DNA of 64,000 nucleotides from positions 2,802,711 through 2,866,710 of the forward strand of contig NZ_CP052135.1 in NCBI RefSeq assembly GCF_012955605.1. The letters are read 5' to 3'. How positions within the stretch are numbered: position 1 is the first letter of the stretch; each line of letters begins with the position of its first letter. Under the pieces are notes generated by a model, which was given only the letters and a program-made list of their open reading frames with translations, searched no databases and was not told the origin of the DNA. Shown piece by piece: positions 27,751 through 36,431 of the stretch. The position numbers and the translations under genes are program-made. Source of the DNA: Bacillus fonticola (lineage in GTDB: Bacteria > Bacillota > Bacilli > Bacillales > JC228).

Positions 27751-28752
27751 TTACACGAGTTGGCGTTTAGGTAATTTATCCATGTTTTCTAACATAATTC
27801 CTGTTCCAATAGCTACACAGTCCATTGGGCTTTCTGCGATCAAAACAGGCACGTGTAGCTCCTCGGCAAGCAGCAAATCCATTCCGTGGATCAACGCCCC
27901 GCCTCCTGTTAAAATCACCCCACGGTCAATAATATCAGCAGACAACTCTGGGGGCGTTTGTTCTAGAACGGCTTTGGTAGCTTGTACAATGACAGCTACG
28001 GATTCTCGGAGGGCAGCTTCTATTTCGCTCGAATGAATTGTGATCGTTCGTGGTAATCCTGATACCATGTCCCGTCCACGGATGTCCATTTCCTCGCTGC
28101 GTGCTCCTTTAAAAGCTGTACCTATTTTTATCTTAATTTCTTCTGAAGTTCGCTCCCCAATAAGTAGCTTATATTGACGCTTAATATACTGAAGGATTTC
28201 GTTATCAAGCTTGTCCCCCGCCATCTTAATGGAACTACTAGTGACGATATCCCCCATGGAGAGTACTGCAATGTCAGTCGTTCCTCCACCAATGTCCACA
28301 ACCATATTCCCAGACGGTTGAAAAATGTCCATTCCTGCTCCGATCGCTGCTACTTTTGGCTCTTCTGCTAACTGCACATTCTTTCCACCGCTCTTTTCAG
28401 CAGCCTCTTTAATGGCCTTTTGCTCAACAGCTGTAATGTTCGTCGGGCAACAGATTAGAATACGGGGCTTTGATAAAAACCCCTTCACACTCAATTTATC
28501 GATAAACGCTCTTAGCATTGCTTCTGTCACGTCAAAATCTGCGATGACTCCATCTTTTAAAGGGCGAATAGCCACGATATTCCCCGGAGTTCTCCCTACC
28601 ATACGGCGAGCTTCCTCGCCCACAGCTAATACTTTGTTTGTATCCTTATTTATAGCCACTACGGATGGCTCATTAAGCACAATACCGCGGCCTTTTACGT
28701 GTATCAGAACATTTGCGGTACCGAGATCAATCCCGATATGCCTAGCAAACAT
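27751..28752 (-). CDS. mbl: Rod-shape-determining protein Mbl (MreB-like actin)
   Basis: A 333-residue bacterial actin directing lateral-wall synthesis at the membrane. IGIDLGTANVLIHVKG is the phosphate-1 loop, VVDIGGGTTDIAVLS phosphate-2, and GVILTGGGALIHGMD the adenosine motif. The start is set at the ATG at 28752 by AGGAGG; the frame is open 18 codons further up. Adjacent to spoIIID upstream, as in B. subtilis (spoIIID-mbl), which separates it from MreB and MreBH. Confidence 0.92.
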   Translation of the reverse strand: MFARHIGIDLGTANVLIHVKGRGIVLNEPSVVAINKDTNKVLAVGEEARRMVGRTPGNIVAIRPLKDGVIADFDVTEAMLRAFIDKLSVKGFLSKPRILICCPTNITAVEQKAIKEAAEKSGGKNVQLAEEPKVAAIGAGMDIFQPSGNMVVDIGGGTTDIAVLSMGDIVTSSSIKMAGDKLDNEILQYIKRQYKLLIGERTSEEIKIKIGTAFKGARSEEMDIRGRDMVSGLPRTITIHSSEIEAALRESVAVIVQATKAVLEQTPPELSADIIDRGVILTGGGALIHGMDLLLAEELHVPVLIAESPMDCVAIGTGIMLENMDKLPKRQLV

Positions 28753-28888
28753 ATTTAATCCTCCTATCTCCATATACCGTCTGTTTCTAATAAAATATTC
28801 TACCATACCTTATACTCATCACGTGAAGATTTTAGGGGAATTTGCGTGTCTTCGTCGAAATTTGTCTAACACCTTAAAATTTATATGC

Positions 28889-28924
28889 AAAAAAGAGCCT
28901 CTCTTCGATGAGAGACGCCCTCTT
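28889..28924 (-). terminator. Terminator after spoIIID
   Basis: Minus strand hairpin GAGGGCGTCTCTC / AAGAGAGGCTC with internal mismatches, followed by TTTTTT. Confidence 0.75.
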
Positions 28925-28952
28925 CTGCAACTTGACAGAGAATTTCTTATTC

Positions 28953-29213
28953 TTATTGAACCGGCTCTTCTTTTTGATATTTTAGCTTTGTTGCCTCCCC
29001 ACCACGTAAATGTCGAATAGACTTGTGATAATCAAGAATTTCCTTTACCTCATTGGCAAGCTCCGGATTGATCTCCGGTAACCGTTCTGTTAAATCTTTG
29101 TGGACAGTACTTTTGGACACGCCAAACTCTTTCGCAATGACGCGAACCGTTTTTTTCGTCTCCACGATATACTTTCCAATCTTGATTGTACGTTCTTTGA
29201 TGTAATCGTGCAC
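28953..29213 (-). CDS. spoIIID: Sporulation transcription regulator SpoIIID
   Basis: An 86-residue mother-cell regulator, repressor and activator in the sigma-E phase. The sequence VHDYIKERTIKIGKYIVE is almost identical to the known SpoIIID start, and the helix-turn-helix lies at about 23-43 (VRVIAKEFGVSKSTVHKDLT), followed by the basic C-terminal YHKSIRHLRGGEATKLKY. The start is GTG at 29211-29213; upstream in-frame sequence does not fit the family. RBS GGGAGGG. Two hundred bases downstream lies mbl. Confidence 0.95.
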   Translation of the reverse strand: MHDYIKERTIKIGKYIVETKKTVRVIAKEFGVSKSTVHKDLTERLPEINPELANEVKEILDYHKSIRHLRGGEATKLKYQKEEPVQ

Positions 29214-29500
29214 ACCACTCGCCCTCCCCAAACATGGATGTGAGAAGTGTGAAATGAGACGGCAGTCTACGATGAAATAATGCATATCCGCTATAATAGC
29301 TTTATGTGAGGATGTAAGAGAAGTCTAGTGCGGTTATCGCGGTCAGAAAGTTCAGAAAACAAAACCTTCTAGAATCTACGTATCGAACTTGATTTCGCTA
29401 ATTTCACGCGCTCACCTCAAACACTCTCTTTGTTGTCAAGTTTGTATCAGTCTATTAGCTTGTGCACCAAGATATGCACGAAACAACGAATAAGGACGAG

Positions 29501-29676
29501 TATGAACGAAAAGCGGAAGGCGGTTGATCAGGGGAACCGGCTCATCTCGCTTTCCGGAGATAAAGTCGTTCTTTGACTTTCTCGGAGGAAACGAAATGAC
29601 GCCGCGTCCCCTACCGCCTGGAGCTGGACTAATGAAAAGCGGAAGCGGCTTGCTCAGGGCAACCCGCTCATCTCGA
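29501..29676 (+). repeat. Pair of related 45-bp GC-rich repeats
   Basis: Two copies of AAAAGCGGAAGSCGG...TGCTCAGGG...CCGCTCATCTCG-like sequence start near 29507 and 29633. They frame a segment with CCGCGTCCCC and CCTGGAGCTGG. They lie in the about 480-bp gap between spoIIID and the GNAT relic, which otherwise holds no gene. This looks like another Bacillaceae intergenic repeat. Confidence 0.5.
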
Positions 29677-29695
29677 CAAAGGAAGAAAACAAGCT

Positions 29696-30029
29696 ATGAA
29701 TTTAATATGGAAAGAACAGTTGGCTTCTGCAGAGGATTATACAAAAATAAGAAAAGAGGCTGGGATGAGAATACTTTAGTAGCGATGGGTCGAATTATCG
29801 GGGACGACGGGCTCTTTTATCAAGTAGTAGATATCGCTGTATCGCCATCTTTCCAAGGTAAAGGTATCGGTAAAACAATACTGAGCTATATCATGGAGTA
29901 TTTAAATAAGAATGCTCTACCAAGTCATATGTGTACTTAATTGCTGATGGTAATGCGCAGTTCTTGTACAAAAAATATGGTTTTATGCCTACAGCTCCTG
30001 CTTCGATTGGAATGTATCTTCGCTTTTAA
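29696..30029 (+). pseudogene. Decayed GNAT-family N-acetyltransferase
   Basis: Three pieces of one acetyltransferase. MNLIWKEQLASAEDYTKIRK starts at the ATG 29696-29698 after AAGGAAG; the frame then breaks. NTLVAMGRIIGDDGLFYQ and VVDIAVSPSFQGKGIGKTI (acetyl-CoA loop QGKGIG) follow in a second frame, with 30-40 expected residues between them missing. After NKNALPS another one-base shift leads into YVYLIADGNAQFLYKKYGF, ending at TAA 30027-30029. One internal deletion and a frameshift make it non-functional. Confidence 0.8.
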
Positions 30030-30234
30030 TAGTATATTTGTTTCCTTGAAAAACCACAGCCTTCCTAATAGAAGGCACATTGTAGTGTATTCATTTGATT
30101 AGAAGTCAAAGTCTATACTTTTCATCCAAAAGGTTAGTTCCTCTTTATGTTTTAAAATAGGCTATTTTTTTTCTAAAAAAAGTGGTAAACTTTATTTTAC
30201 ATATACTTATACAGGAAGAAAGGGGAACGGATCC

Positions 30235-30789
30235 ATGTTTAGTGAAAGAGTAGCTCTCCGTTTTCGTTTAGAACAAATGTCTCAACAAGAAGAACGTTTA
30301 AAACAATTATTTATTGATGAAAGAAATGAAATTTACTCCCGACTTCGGGAATTAGATGCCGAGGAGAATAACGATTCTTCAATTCGTGAGCAAGTTGAAG
30401 AGTCAATCGCTACGCCAAGCTATGAAAAAGAGGCTAGCTTACCATCTACTCCGACGCCACCTAGTCCAACTAGCGTTAAGCCATCGTCAAGCAAAAGTAA
30501 ACGCGGACGCAAACCTACTCGTACTCCAGAGAAAGAAGCGGCTATCACCATTTTAAAACAAAACCCCGATGGTATGAAGGGTGTGGATCTTCAGAAAGCC
30601 GTGGAAGAAGTCACTGGCTCTGATATTGCTAACATGACCACTTTCATGAAGTCTGTTGAAAACCTCGATCCTAATGTAAAAAAGCCTATTCGTGGGATGT
30701 ACACATACGAGGGACCCATTGAAGTTGCTCAAGATGAATCTGAAGAAGACTTTCCACTAGGACAATTATCTGATTCTGATAGCGAATAA
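30235..30789 (+). CDS. rok: Rok-like nucleoid-associated repressor
   Basis: 184 residues. MFSERVALRFRLEQM and RNEIYSRLRELD match the start of B. subtilis Rok (oligomerising coiled-coil, about 1-45). After a Pro/Ser-rich linker comes KSKRGRKPTRTPEKEAA, a basic patch with an AT-hook-like RGRKP, and then the winged-helix DNA-binding domain (about 98-165) with NMTTFMKSVENL and VKKPIRGMY. Rok coats AT-rich and foreign DNA and represses comK. The last 20 residues are very acidic (DESEEDFPL to SDSDSE), not a feature I recall in B. subtilis Rok. RBS AAAGGGG. Monocistronic. Confidence 0.85.
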   Translation: MFSERVALRFRLEQMSQQEERLKQLFIDERNEIYSRLRELDAEENNDSSIREQVEESIATPSYEKEASLPSTPTPPSPTSVKPSSSKSKRGRKPTRTPEKEAAITILKQNPDGMKGVDLQKAVEEVTGSDIANMTTFMKSVENLDPNVKKPIRGMYTYEGPIEVAQDESEEDFPLGQLSDSDSE

Positions 30790-30801
30790 ATTATTTATTG
30801 C

Positions 30802-30833
30802 AAACCCGGTCTAGCTAAACGATCGGGTTTTTT
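30802..30833 (+). terminator. Terminator after rok
   Basis: AAACCCG and CGGGTTT stem followed by TTTT. Confidence 0.85.
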
Positions 30834-30954
30834 GTATGTTTTCCAAACATCTAAGCGTGTTGTAACTTCATGTGTAGAGGGAGAGTGCATCATTGTTCTT
30901 GCACTTAGTATAGTAACTGTGAGGATATATAACGAGAAAGGAATGAGAATAAGC

Positions 30955-31341
30955 ATGGCAGACGACAGAAACTTATCAAAGGAAACAGACGGGGCTCTAC
31001 TCTCTTCTTTGACGTCAGAGCTAGAAGTTAAGCCGCATAAAGATTGCACACCGTGGACTTACCAAGTTTTAAATAATACGAAGCAGCACTACTCGCTTAT
31101 TTTCCGTAGCGGCCAACAGTATGATTACGTGCTAATGAAAGATGATAAACTCATCGAAAAGTATTCAGACGGTAAAATGTTTACACAACAAATTATTTTC
31201 CGAAATATTGCCCCAGGAGACTCCCTGTCCTGGTCTGGAGAATGGTGTAACTTGTCTCCAGGTAAGTATGCACTAACATTTTGGGTGACTGACCTAAATT
31301 GGTCTAGCCTTACAAAGCATACTTTTTTTGAAATTCATTGA
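30955..31341 (+). CDS. BsuPI-type intracellular proteinase inhibitor-like protein
   Basis: About 128 residues from the ATG at 30955 (an ATG at 30943 is also possible; AAAGGA lies just before it). The beta-rich core YQVLNNTKQHYSLIFRSGQQ, then YDYVLMKDDKLIEKYSDGKMF, IIFRNIAPGDSLSWSGEW and SPGKYALTFWVTD follows the BsuPI (IPI) domain pattern seen in the intracellular protease inhibitor of B. subtilis. No signal peptide with this start. The target is unknown. Monocistronic. Confidence 0.75.
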   Translation: MADDRNLSKETDGALLSSLTSELEVKPHKDCTPWTYQVLNNTKQHYSLIFRSGQQYDYVLMKDDKLIEKYSDGKMFTQQIIFRNIAPGDSLSWSGEWCNLSPGKYALTFWVTDLNWSSLTKHTFFEIH

Positions 31342-31366
31342 TTACTAATTGAGAACAAAAGCTGAA

Positions 31367-31390
31367 GGGCTGTCTTGCTCTCGACAGCCC
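31367..31390. terminator. Hairpin between convergent genes
   Basis: GGGCTGTC and GACAGCCC with an 8-nt loop; no clean T-run, but it sits between two convergent stops. Confidence 0.55.
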
Positions 31391-31412
31391 CGTATAGCCC
31401 TTTGACTAACTG

Positions 31413-33074
31413 TTATGCCTTTTCATCGTTCATCCATACTTCGCCATCTTTGTAGCTCATTTGCTCAGGATAGCGTAAATCAACGACCTCATCTTGTAAA
31501 TTCTTCGGTGGTGCTTTCGTGGAAAGTGACACAATGATATTTGCTAAGAAACCAGCCACCGCACCAAAGATCCCTGCACCTGTGTCTTTGATTCCAAGAA
31601 TCGCCACCCCGCCATACTTCGCCATAAAAATATATGTTAACACGACAGTAAGACCAATCAGCATCCCAGCTATCAAACCATTCGCATTCGATCGCTTCCA
31701 CCACACACCCAAGATAAGTGCCGGGAAGAAGGTTCCTGAAGCAATTGCAAATGCCCATGCGACGATTTGTGTAATCGCACCTGGGGGATTTAGCGCCACG
31801 ATTCCTGCCGCTAAAGTAGCGAAAACAATCGACCACCGTGCCACAGCTAACCGCTTTTCCTCTGATGCTTTCGGATTAAAGATACGATAATAAATGTCAT
31901 GTGCAAAAGAGGACGAAATGGAAATCATGAGCCCCCCAGCTGTTGACAAAGCTGCTGCCATGGCCCCTGCTGCGACTAATCCAATAACAAAGACACCTAA
32001 GTTTGCTATTTCCGGAGTTGCCATAACGACAATGTCATTCGAAAATTGAAGTTCAGCCCATTGTAAAACTCCATCGCCATTACTATCTGCAACAGAAAGC
32101 AAGTTTGTGTCAATCCAACTCGCTGTCCATGCCGGCAAATTAGTCATCTGCTCCCCAACAATCTGTGTTAATAAAATAAACCGTGAAAACGCAGCGTAAG
32201 CAGGTGCAGATAAGTAGAGTAATCCAATGAACAGCAACGCCCAAGCACCCGACCAACGTGCAGCTTTCATCGTTGATACCGTATAAAAACGAACAATAAC
32301 ATGTGGCAATCCAGCTGTTCCTGCCATTAATGTAAACATCAACGCTAAAAACTGCCATTTTGTTGCTTCAGTAAACGGGACCAAGTACTCAGAAATACCT
32401 AGTTCCTGATCCAATACACGCATTTCATCAAGAACACTACCGTAGGAAAGCCAAGGAAGCGGATTCCCTGTGATCTGCAAGCTCATAAAGATCACTGGTA
32501 CAATGTACGCAATAATTAAGATGATGTACTGGGCAACCTGTGTCCATGTAATCCCCTTCATACCTCCAAATGCAGAGTAAAAGGCGATTAATACAACGCC
32601 GATCATCGTCCCAATTGCCGCATCAATCTCGAATAGTCGCCCAATTACTACCCCTGATCCAGAAAGCTGACCAATCGAGTACGTAAAGCTAATAATAATT
32701 GTACAAATCGCCGCCAATACACGGGCCCCATGACTTCCATAGCGATCCCCGATAAACTCCGGAACCGTATATCGGCCATACTTCCGGAGTTGCGGTGCAA
32801 GTAGGAAGGTAAGGAGTAAATAGCCACCTGTCCATCCCATGATATAGCCTAGTCCATCATATCCCAATACAAGGACCGTTCCTGCCATCCCAATAAAAGA
32901 GGCGGCACTCATCCAGTCAGCGCCGATTGCCATCCCGTTAAATACTGCGGGAACACCACGACCTGCAACATAAAAGTCGCTCGTTTGTCTTGCTTTGTTG
33001 TATACGGCAATTCCGATATATAAGGCAAATGTCACGAGAATGATTGTCAATGAGACGAGAAACTGTGTATCCAC
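31413..33074 (-). CDS. Sodium:solute symporter, large subunit (ActP-like, VC_2705 type)
   Basis: About 553 residues with 13 predicted helices. FYVAGRGVPAVFNGMAIGADWMSAASFIGM, in two blocks, and GGMKGITWTQVAQYIIL are SSSF signatures; the substrate may be acetate or another small organic acid. GTG at 33074 follows AAAGGGGG and begins VDTQFLVSLTIIL; an ATG 28 codons up would add a Ser/His-rich stretch unlike the family. It follows the DUF4212 small subunit gene, the usual two-gene arrangement. Confidence 0.88.
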   Translation of the reverse strand: MDTQFLVSLTIILVTFALYIGIAVYNKARQTSDFYVAGRGVPAVFNGMAIGADWMSAASFIGMAGTVLVLGYDGLGYIMGWTGGYLLLTFLLAPQLRKYGRYTVPEFIGDRYGSHGARVLAAICTIIISFTYSIGQLSGSGVVIGRLFEIDAAIGTMIGVVLIAFYSAFGGMKGITWTQVAQYIILIIAYIVPVIFMSLQITGNPLPWLSYGSVLDEMRVLDQELGISEYLVPFTEATKWQFLALMFTLMAGTAGLPHVIVRFYTVSTMKAARWSGAWALLFIGLLYLSAPAYAAFSRFILLTQIVGEQMTNLPAWTASWIDTNLLSVADSNGDGVLQWAELQFSNDIVVMATPEIANLGVFVIGLVAAGAMAAALSTAGGLMISISSSFAHDIYYRIFNPKASEEKRLAVARWSIVFATLAAGIVALNPPGAITQIVAWAFAIASGTFFPALILGVWWKRSNANGLIAGMLIGLTVVLTYIFMAKYGGVAILGIKDTGAGIFGAVAGFLANIIVSLSTKAPPKNLQDEVVDLRYPEQMSYKDGEVWMNDEKA

Positions 33075-33166
33075 TTTTGATCCCCCTTTATGTCCCGCAC
33101 AAAATGCGGTATTGCTTCTTTTGATCGTATGTGAATCGTCGTGTTTTCCTTCAGACAACTTCCCTT

Positions 33167-33472
33167 TTAGTGGTCGACTGCGCGTCCAGAGCTGATTTGT
33201 TGGTTTTTGGCTTCATTGATTCCGTACTTTTTATCAATTTTGTCAGCAACTACGGCATTCACAAATAAGAGACCGATAAACGTCAGCACGGCCCCTTGAG
33301 CCCCCATGTAATAATGGAGAGGAAATCCTCCAAAGATTTGTATTGAGCTTAGTGGTTCAGCGAAAAAAACAACTCCGTACGACACAACGAACCAAACGAC
33401 AAAGTACAAGACGAGGTACCTATTTTTTTCTCGAAAATAGGCATCCGCAACAGTTTTGTCAATTTTTTTCAT
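33167..33472 (-). CDS. DUF4212 sodium/solute symporter small subunit
   Basis: 101 residues with two membrane helices (about 20-40 and 55-75) and the family pattern YFREKNRYLVLYFVVWFVVS, then FGGFPLHYYMGAQGA. DUF4212 proteins accompany VC_2705-type symporters; here the large subunit gene is 92 bp downstream. RBS GGAGGTGA precedes the ATG. First gene of the pair. Confidence 0.88.
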   Translation of the reverse strand: MKKIDKTVADAYFREKNRYLVLYFVVWFVVSYGVVFFAEPLSSIQIFGGFPLHYYMGAQGAVLTFIGLLFVNAVVADKIDKKYGINEAKNQQISSGRAVDH

Positions 33473-33599
33473 AATTTCACCTCCGTATTTCCCATTTTCT
33501 ATTGTTTCTCTATAGAAAATCTCCTGTCTGTGTGTCGCCCCTTATTCGTAGCTCACCTCCCTTAAGGCAATTTCCTTTGTCTCTCTTTTCTCTATCTAT

Positions 33600-33785
33600 T
33601 TACTGCAAATTAAAAATCCATTGCACCGTTTCAAATACGGATCCCGGAACCTTTACTATTTCGACTATGAATAAACCAAATATTGCGACGAATGGTAGTG
33701 TCAATGCCCACGTTTTTCGCTTTTTTAATCCTAGGTACAAACTAATTATTGTAATGATGGATATAAAAACAAGAATTATCCTCAA
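33600..33785 (-). CDS. Possible small two-helix membrane protein
   Basis: An open frame of 61 residues with two hydrophobic segments (3-20 and 28-45) and a basic loop LKKRKTW between them, ending SVFETVQWIFNLQ. The only in-frame start is TTG, and GGGAGG abuts it directly, so the true start is unsettled. No recognised family. The gap from here to pcp (33786-34005) holds nothing else I can support. Confidence 0.35.
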   Translation of the reverse strand: MRIILVFISIITIISLYLGLKKRKTWALTLPFVAIFGLFIVEIVKVPGSVFETVQWIFNLQ

Positions 33786-34005
33786 CCTCCCTCATGTTAT
33801 TCATGAAACCGCTACCATTATTCTCAAAAAAAAGAACCTTCATTTAAATATAATGAAAGTTGCGAAAATTATAACACCACTAATGAATATGAGCAAGTAG
33901 GGATAGAAATGACCTAAAAAAATCTATTATTCATCCTTGTAGCGATACATAAGGAAGAGTGGCGAAACCCTCGCCCCCCTCCTCTCTATTGTGCAAAAAA
34001 TAGTC

Positions 34006-34638
34006 TTAAGACAACTTGTCTGACTGGTGTTCTTCCCCGATGACTTCTAACAGGCACCGAACCGCAGCAGTCAAATCCTGTTGTGACCAGCTGGACATTT
34101 TTTTGCCTGATTGGATAACTAGTTCATGTGAAGCAGGAATATGTACGAAGCCCGCTTGAACTGGTCTTGCTTTTCTGTTCGCCTCATGAAGTGCAGTATA
34201 CATAACGGCATTGCATAGATAAGTTCCTGCTGTGTTACTTATATTTGCTGGGTAAGACTTTGCGTGTAGTGCTTCCACAAAAGCACGATTCGGTAGTGTG
34301 GAAAAGTAGGCTGCCGGTCCACCTAGCACAATAGGATCATCTCTTTTTATCACACCCTCATTGTCAGGTTCTCCATCACAGACGTTAATGGCAATACGCT
34401 CAGGTGTAATGGCTGTTCTGCCCGCTGCGAGCCCGAGAGCAAGAATGACATCAGGCTGAAGTTCATCCACTGCTTCGAGAAGCGCTTCTGGTCCCTTTTG
34501 AAAATCGACTGGTAATACTTTCGTGTGAACATACATATCGCCTACATATATACCATCTATTTCTTTGCAGACCATTTCAGTAGGGTTGATCTCCAGTCCT
34601 AAAAACGGCTCAAATCCTGTGACTAAACAAGTACTCAT
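34006..34638 (-). CDS. pcp: Pyrrolidone-carboxylate peptidase (pyroglutamyl peptidase I)
   Basis: A 210-residue cytosolic cysteine peptidase removing N-terminal pyroglutamate. The catalytic triad is visible: Glu80 (TPERIAIN), Cys142 (NTAGTYLCNAVMY) and His166 (GFVHIPASHE). VTGFEPFLG opens the fold. RBS AAAAGGAG. Monocistronic. Confidence 0.95.
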   Translation of the reverse strand: MSTCLVTGFEPFLGLEINPTEMVCKEIDGIYVGDMYVHTKVLPVDFQKGPEALLEAVDELQPDVILALGLAAGRTAITPERIAINVCDGEPDNEGVIKRDDPIVLGGPAAYFSTLPNRAFVEALHAKSYPANISNTAGTYLCNAVMYTALHEANRKARPVQAGFVHIPASHELVIQSGKKMSSWSQQDLTAAVRCLLEVIGEEHQSDKLS

Positions 34639-34726
34639 TAGCTCATTCTCCTTTTTGTCTCATTATACAGAACATAACTACGATATTCCTACTAGAAACA
34701 TTCATGTATGGTATACAGTTCAACAT

Positions 34727-34755
34727 TTGTAATTTATGTGCTATATTTGTAAAAT
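34727..34755 (+). promoter_or_regulatory. SigA-type promoter of the SCO gene
   Basis: TTGTAA (34727-34732), 17-bp spacer, TAAAAT (34750-34755), 25 bp before the ATG. Confidence 0.55.
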
Positions 34756-34780
34756 GAAACCATATTCTAGGAGTGATCAA

Positions 34781-35344
34781 ATGAACTCACTGTGGACGAT
34801 GTTATCTTCGTTACTTGTTATCGTACTTGCTGGATGCGGGACTGCAAGCGGGGATAGTGGACCACCTCCCTTCGAGGCAATCGATCAAAACGGCGATCCT
34901 GTCACAGAGGCAGATTATGAAGGGAAAACCTTGCTTGTCGACTTTATCTTTACTAGCTGTGAAACCGTCTGTCCACCGATGACCTTCCGAATGGCAAAGG
35001 TTCAGCAAATGCTAGAAGAAAAGGGCCTTCAAAATCAAGTGGAACTCATTTCTTTTAGTATTGATCCGCAAATAGATACCCCTGAAAATTTAAAAGAGTT
35101 CATAGGACGATTCACACAAGATGAGAGCAACTGGACGTTATTAACAGGGTATTCTCAATCTTTTATTGAAAATTATGCGGTGGACGAATTCGGAGTTCTC
35201 GTGAAAAAGCCAGCAAACGATGATCAAGTGATTCATGGAACGTCCTTTATTCTGATAAGTCCTAGTGGGGACATCGTTGACGACTATAGTGGGGTAATGG
35301 ACACACCTTACGATGAAATCCTTGAGGACATACAATCGATTTAA
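34781..35344 (+). CDS. SCO1/SenC family lipoprotein
   Basis: 187 residues from the ATG at 34781 (RBS AGGAG); the frame is open 15 codons further up without a ribosome binding site. A lipoprotein signal ends at Cys19 (IVLAGC). The thioredoxin-like domain has the copper-binding TSCETVCPP (Cys60, Cys64) and His152 (VIHGTSF). SCO proteins deliver copper to the CuA site of cytochrome c oxidase or act as thiol reductants on the outer membrane face. No oxidase genes are nearby. Confidence 0.9.
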   Translation: MNSLWTMLSSLLVIVLAGCGTASGDSGPPPFEAIDQNGDPVTEADYEGKTLLVDFIFTSCETVCPPMTFRMAKVQQMLEEKGLQNQVELISFSIDPQIDTPENLKEFIGRFTQDESNWTLLTGYSQSFIENYAVDEFGVLVKKPANDDQVIHGTSFILISPSGDIVDDYSGVMDTPYDEILEDIQSI

Positions 35345-35347
35345 CAC

Positions 35348-35389
35348 CAAAAAACTCTCCTACCTGTTTCATTAGTAGGAGAGTTTTTG
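35348..35389. terminator. Bidirectional terminator
   Basis: ACTCTCCTAC and GTAGGAGAGT with A- and T-runs outside. Serves the SCO gene and the convergent spoIIQ. Confidence 0.9.
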
Positions 35390-35397
35390 ATCATTGT

Positions 35398-36288
35398 TTA
35401 CGTATTTGATTGACCGATGGAAGCGTCAGGGGACTCTTCCTCTTGACCGTCTTCTTGGTCATCTTCTACGCCTTCAGCCTCGTCTTCATCGTCAGCAGGT
35501 TCTTCCCCAGTTTCACTATCTACACTTTCTTCATCTCCAGCAGGCTCTTCTGCATTTGAATCGCCTTCGGAATCATCTTCTTCCGTAGCATCATAGAGAC
35601 TAGATAATGGTTGATTAAAATAGTCGAGTGGGTTTAACGCGTCCCCATCTTTGCGAATTTCAAAGTGAACGTGTATCCCTGCCTCTTCATTAAACAAGCT
35701 TTGTCCTGCTTGTGCTAGTACATCACCTTGTTCAACTTGATCTCCTACTGCGACTTGCACTTCCTCTAATGAAGAATAGTGCGTTATAATACCTTCACCG
35801 TGTTCAATTTCAACAATATTCCCGAGCAGTGCGTCCTCAGTTACACTGAGTATTGTTCCACTCATAGACGCTGTTACATCAAAGCTTTCACCACTTTGGC
35901 TAGCGATGTCAACGCCTTTGCTTTGCTGGTACGTATTGTTGTAGAACACAAGTGCTGCTTCACGCTCTTCATCAGAACCCTCAGCATCGTAATACTGTGT
36001 CTCGATTACGGCTTCATCTTGATTCACTACTGGCCAAGCAAATGTTTCGTTGTCTGCTGTAACCTCAACCGCGTCCCCATCATTGGTCTCGTTTTCACCG
36101 TAACTTCCATCCACATTCGTATTCTCTTCTTCTGCTACCTCTGGTTCAGGTTGATTTGTAGCTTGGAACCATACTGCAGTGGAAATGATAATGGCGGCAA
36201 CGGCAATGTACATCGCTGGGAATACCCAACGTTTGCGGAAAAATTTCCGCGCTGGTTTTGGAGAAGTTTGCTTTTCTTCCTCTCTCAT
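35398..36288 (-). CDS. spoIIQ: Stage II sporulation protein Q (degenerate LytM/M23)
   Basis: About 296 residues: cytoplasmic basic tail, one membrane helix (about 25-45), an acidic linker, an M23 domain (about 120-230) and a C-terminal tail of some 60 residues that is mostly Asp and Glu. The domain keeps GIHVHFEIRKDG (HxH), but where active LytM enzymes have His-x3-Asp it reads SKGVDIAS, Ser replacing the zinc His, as I recall for B. subtilis SpoIIQ. It works in the forespore membrane with SpoIIIAH. The start is set at ATG 36288 by GAGGTGA. Downstream of spoIID and murA, as in B. subtilis. Confidence 0.9.
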   Translation of the reverse strand: MREEEKQTSPKPARKFFRKRWVFPAMYIAVAAIIISTAVWFQATNQPEPEVAEEENTNVDGSYGENETNDGDAVEVTADNETFAWPVVNQDEAVIETQYYDAEGSDEEREAALVFYNNTYQQSKGVDIASQSGESFDVTASMSGTILSVTEDALLGNIVEIEHGEGIITHYSSLEEVQVAVGDQVEQGDVLAQAGQSLFNEEAGIHVHFEIRKDGDALNPLDYFNQPLSSLYDATEEDDSEGDSNAEEPAGDEESVDSETGEEPADDEDEAEGVEDDQEDGQEEESPDASIGQSNT

Positions 36289-36398
36289 TTTCATCACCTC
36301 AGCAACCAGTTTGGTCGCGTTTTAGAAATAATATACATGGGGTGAAAAATTTTTTGGATTTAGTTTATGTAGAAAGAAGAAATCTATACACAAAACAT

Positions 36399-36430
36399 AA
36401 AAAAAAGCGTGCAGTTTTTGCACACTTTTT
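36399..36430 (-). terminator. Terminator after spoIID
   Basis: Minus strand GTGTGCA and TGCACGC around AAAAC, followed by TTTTTTTT. Confidence 0.85.
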
Positions 36431-36431
36431 C

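Noticed and set aside
33502..33900. Plus-strand 132-codon frame opposite the small membrane protein
   Set aside because: Ile/Asn/Lys-rich composition typical of non-coding AT-rich DNA and no start signal.
36298..36398. Sigma-F promoter for spoIIQ
   Set aside because: Expected from knowledge of the family, but I found no convincing -35/-10 pair, so none is annotated.
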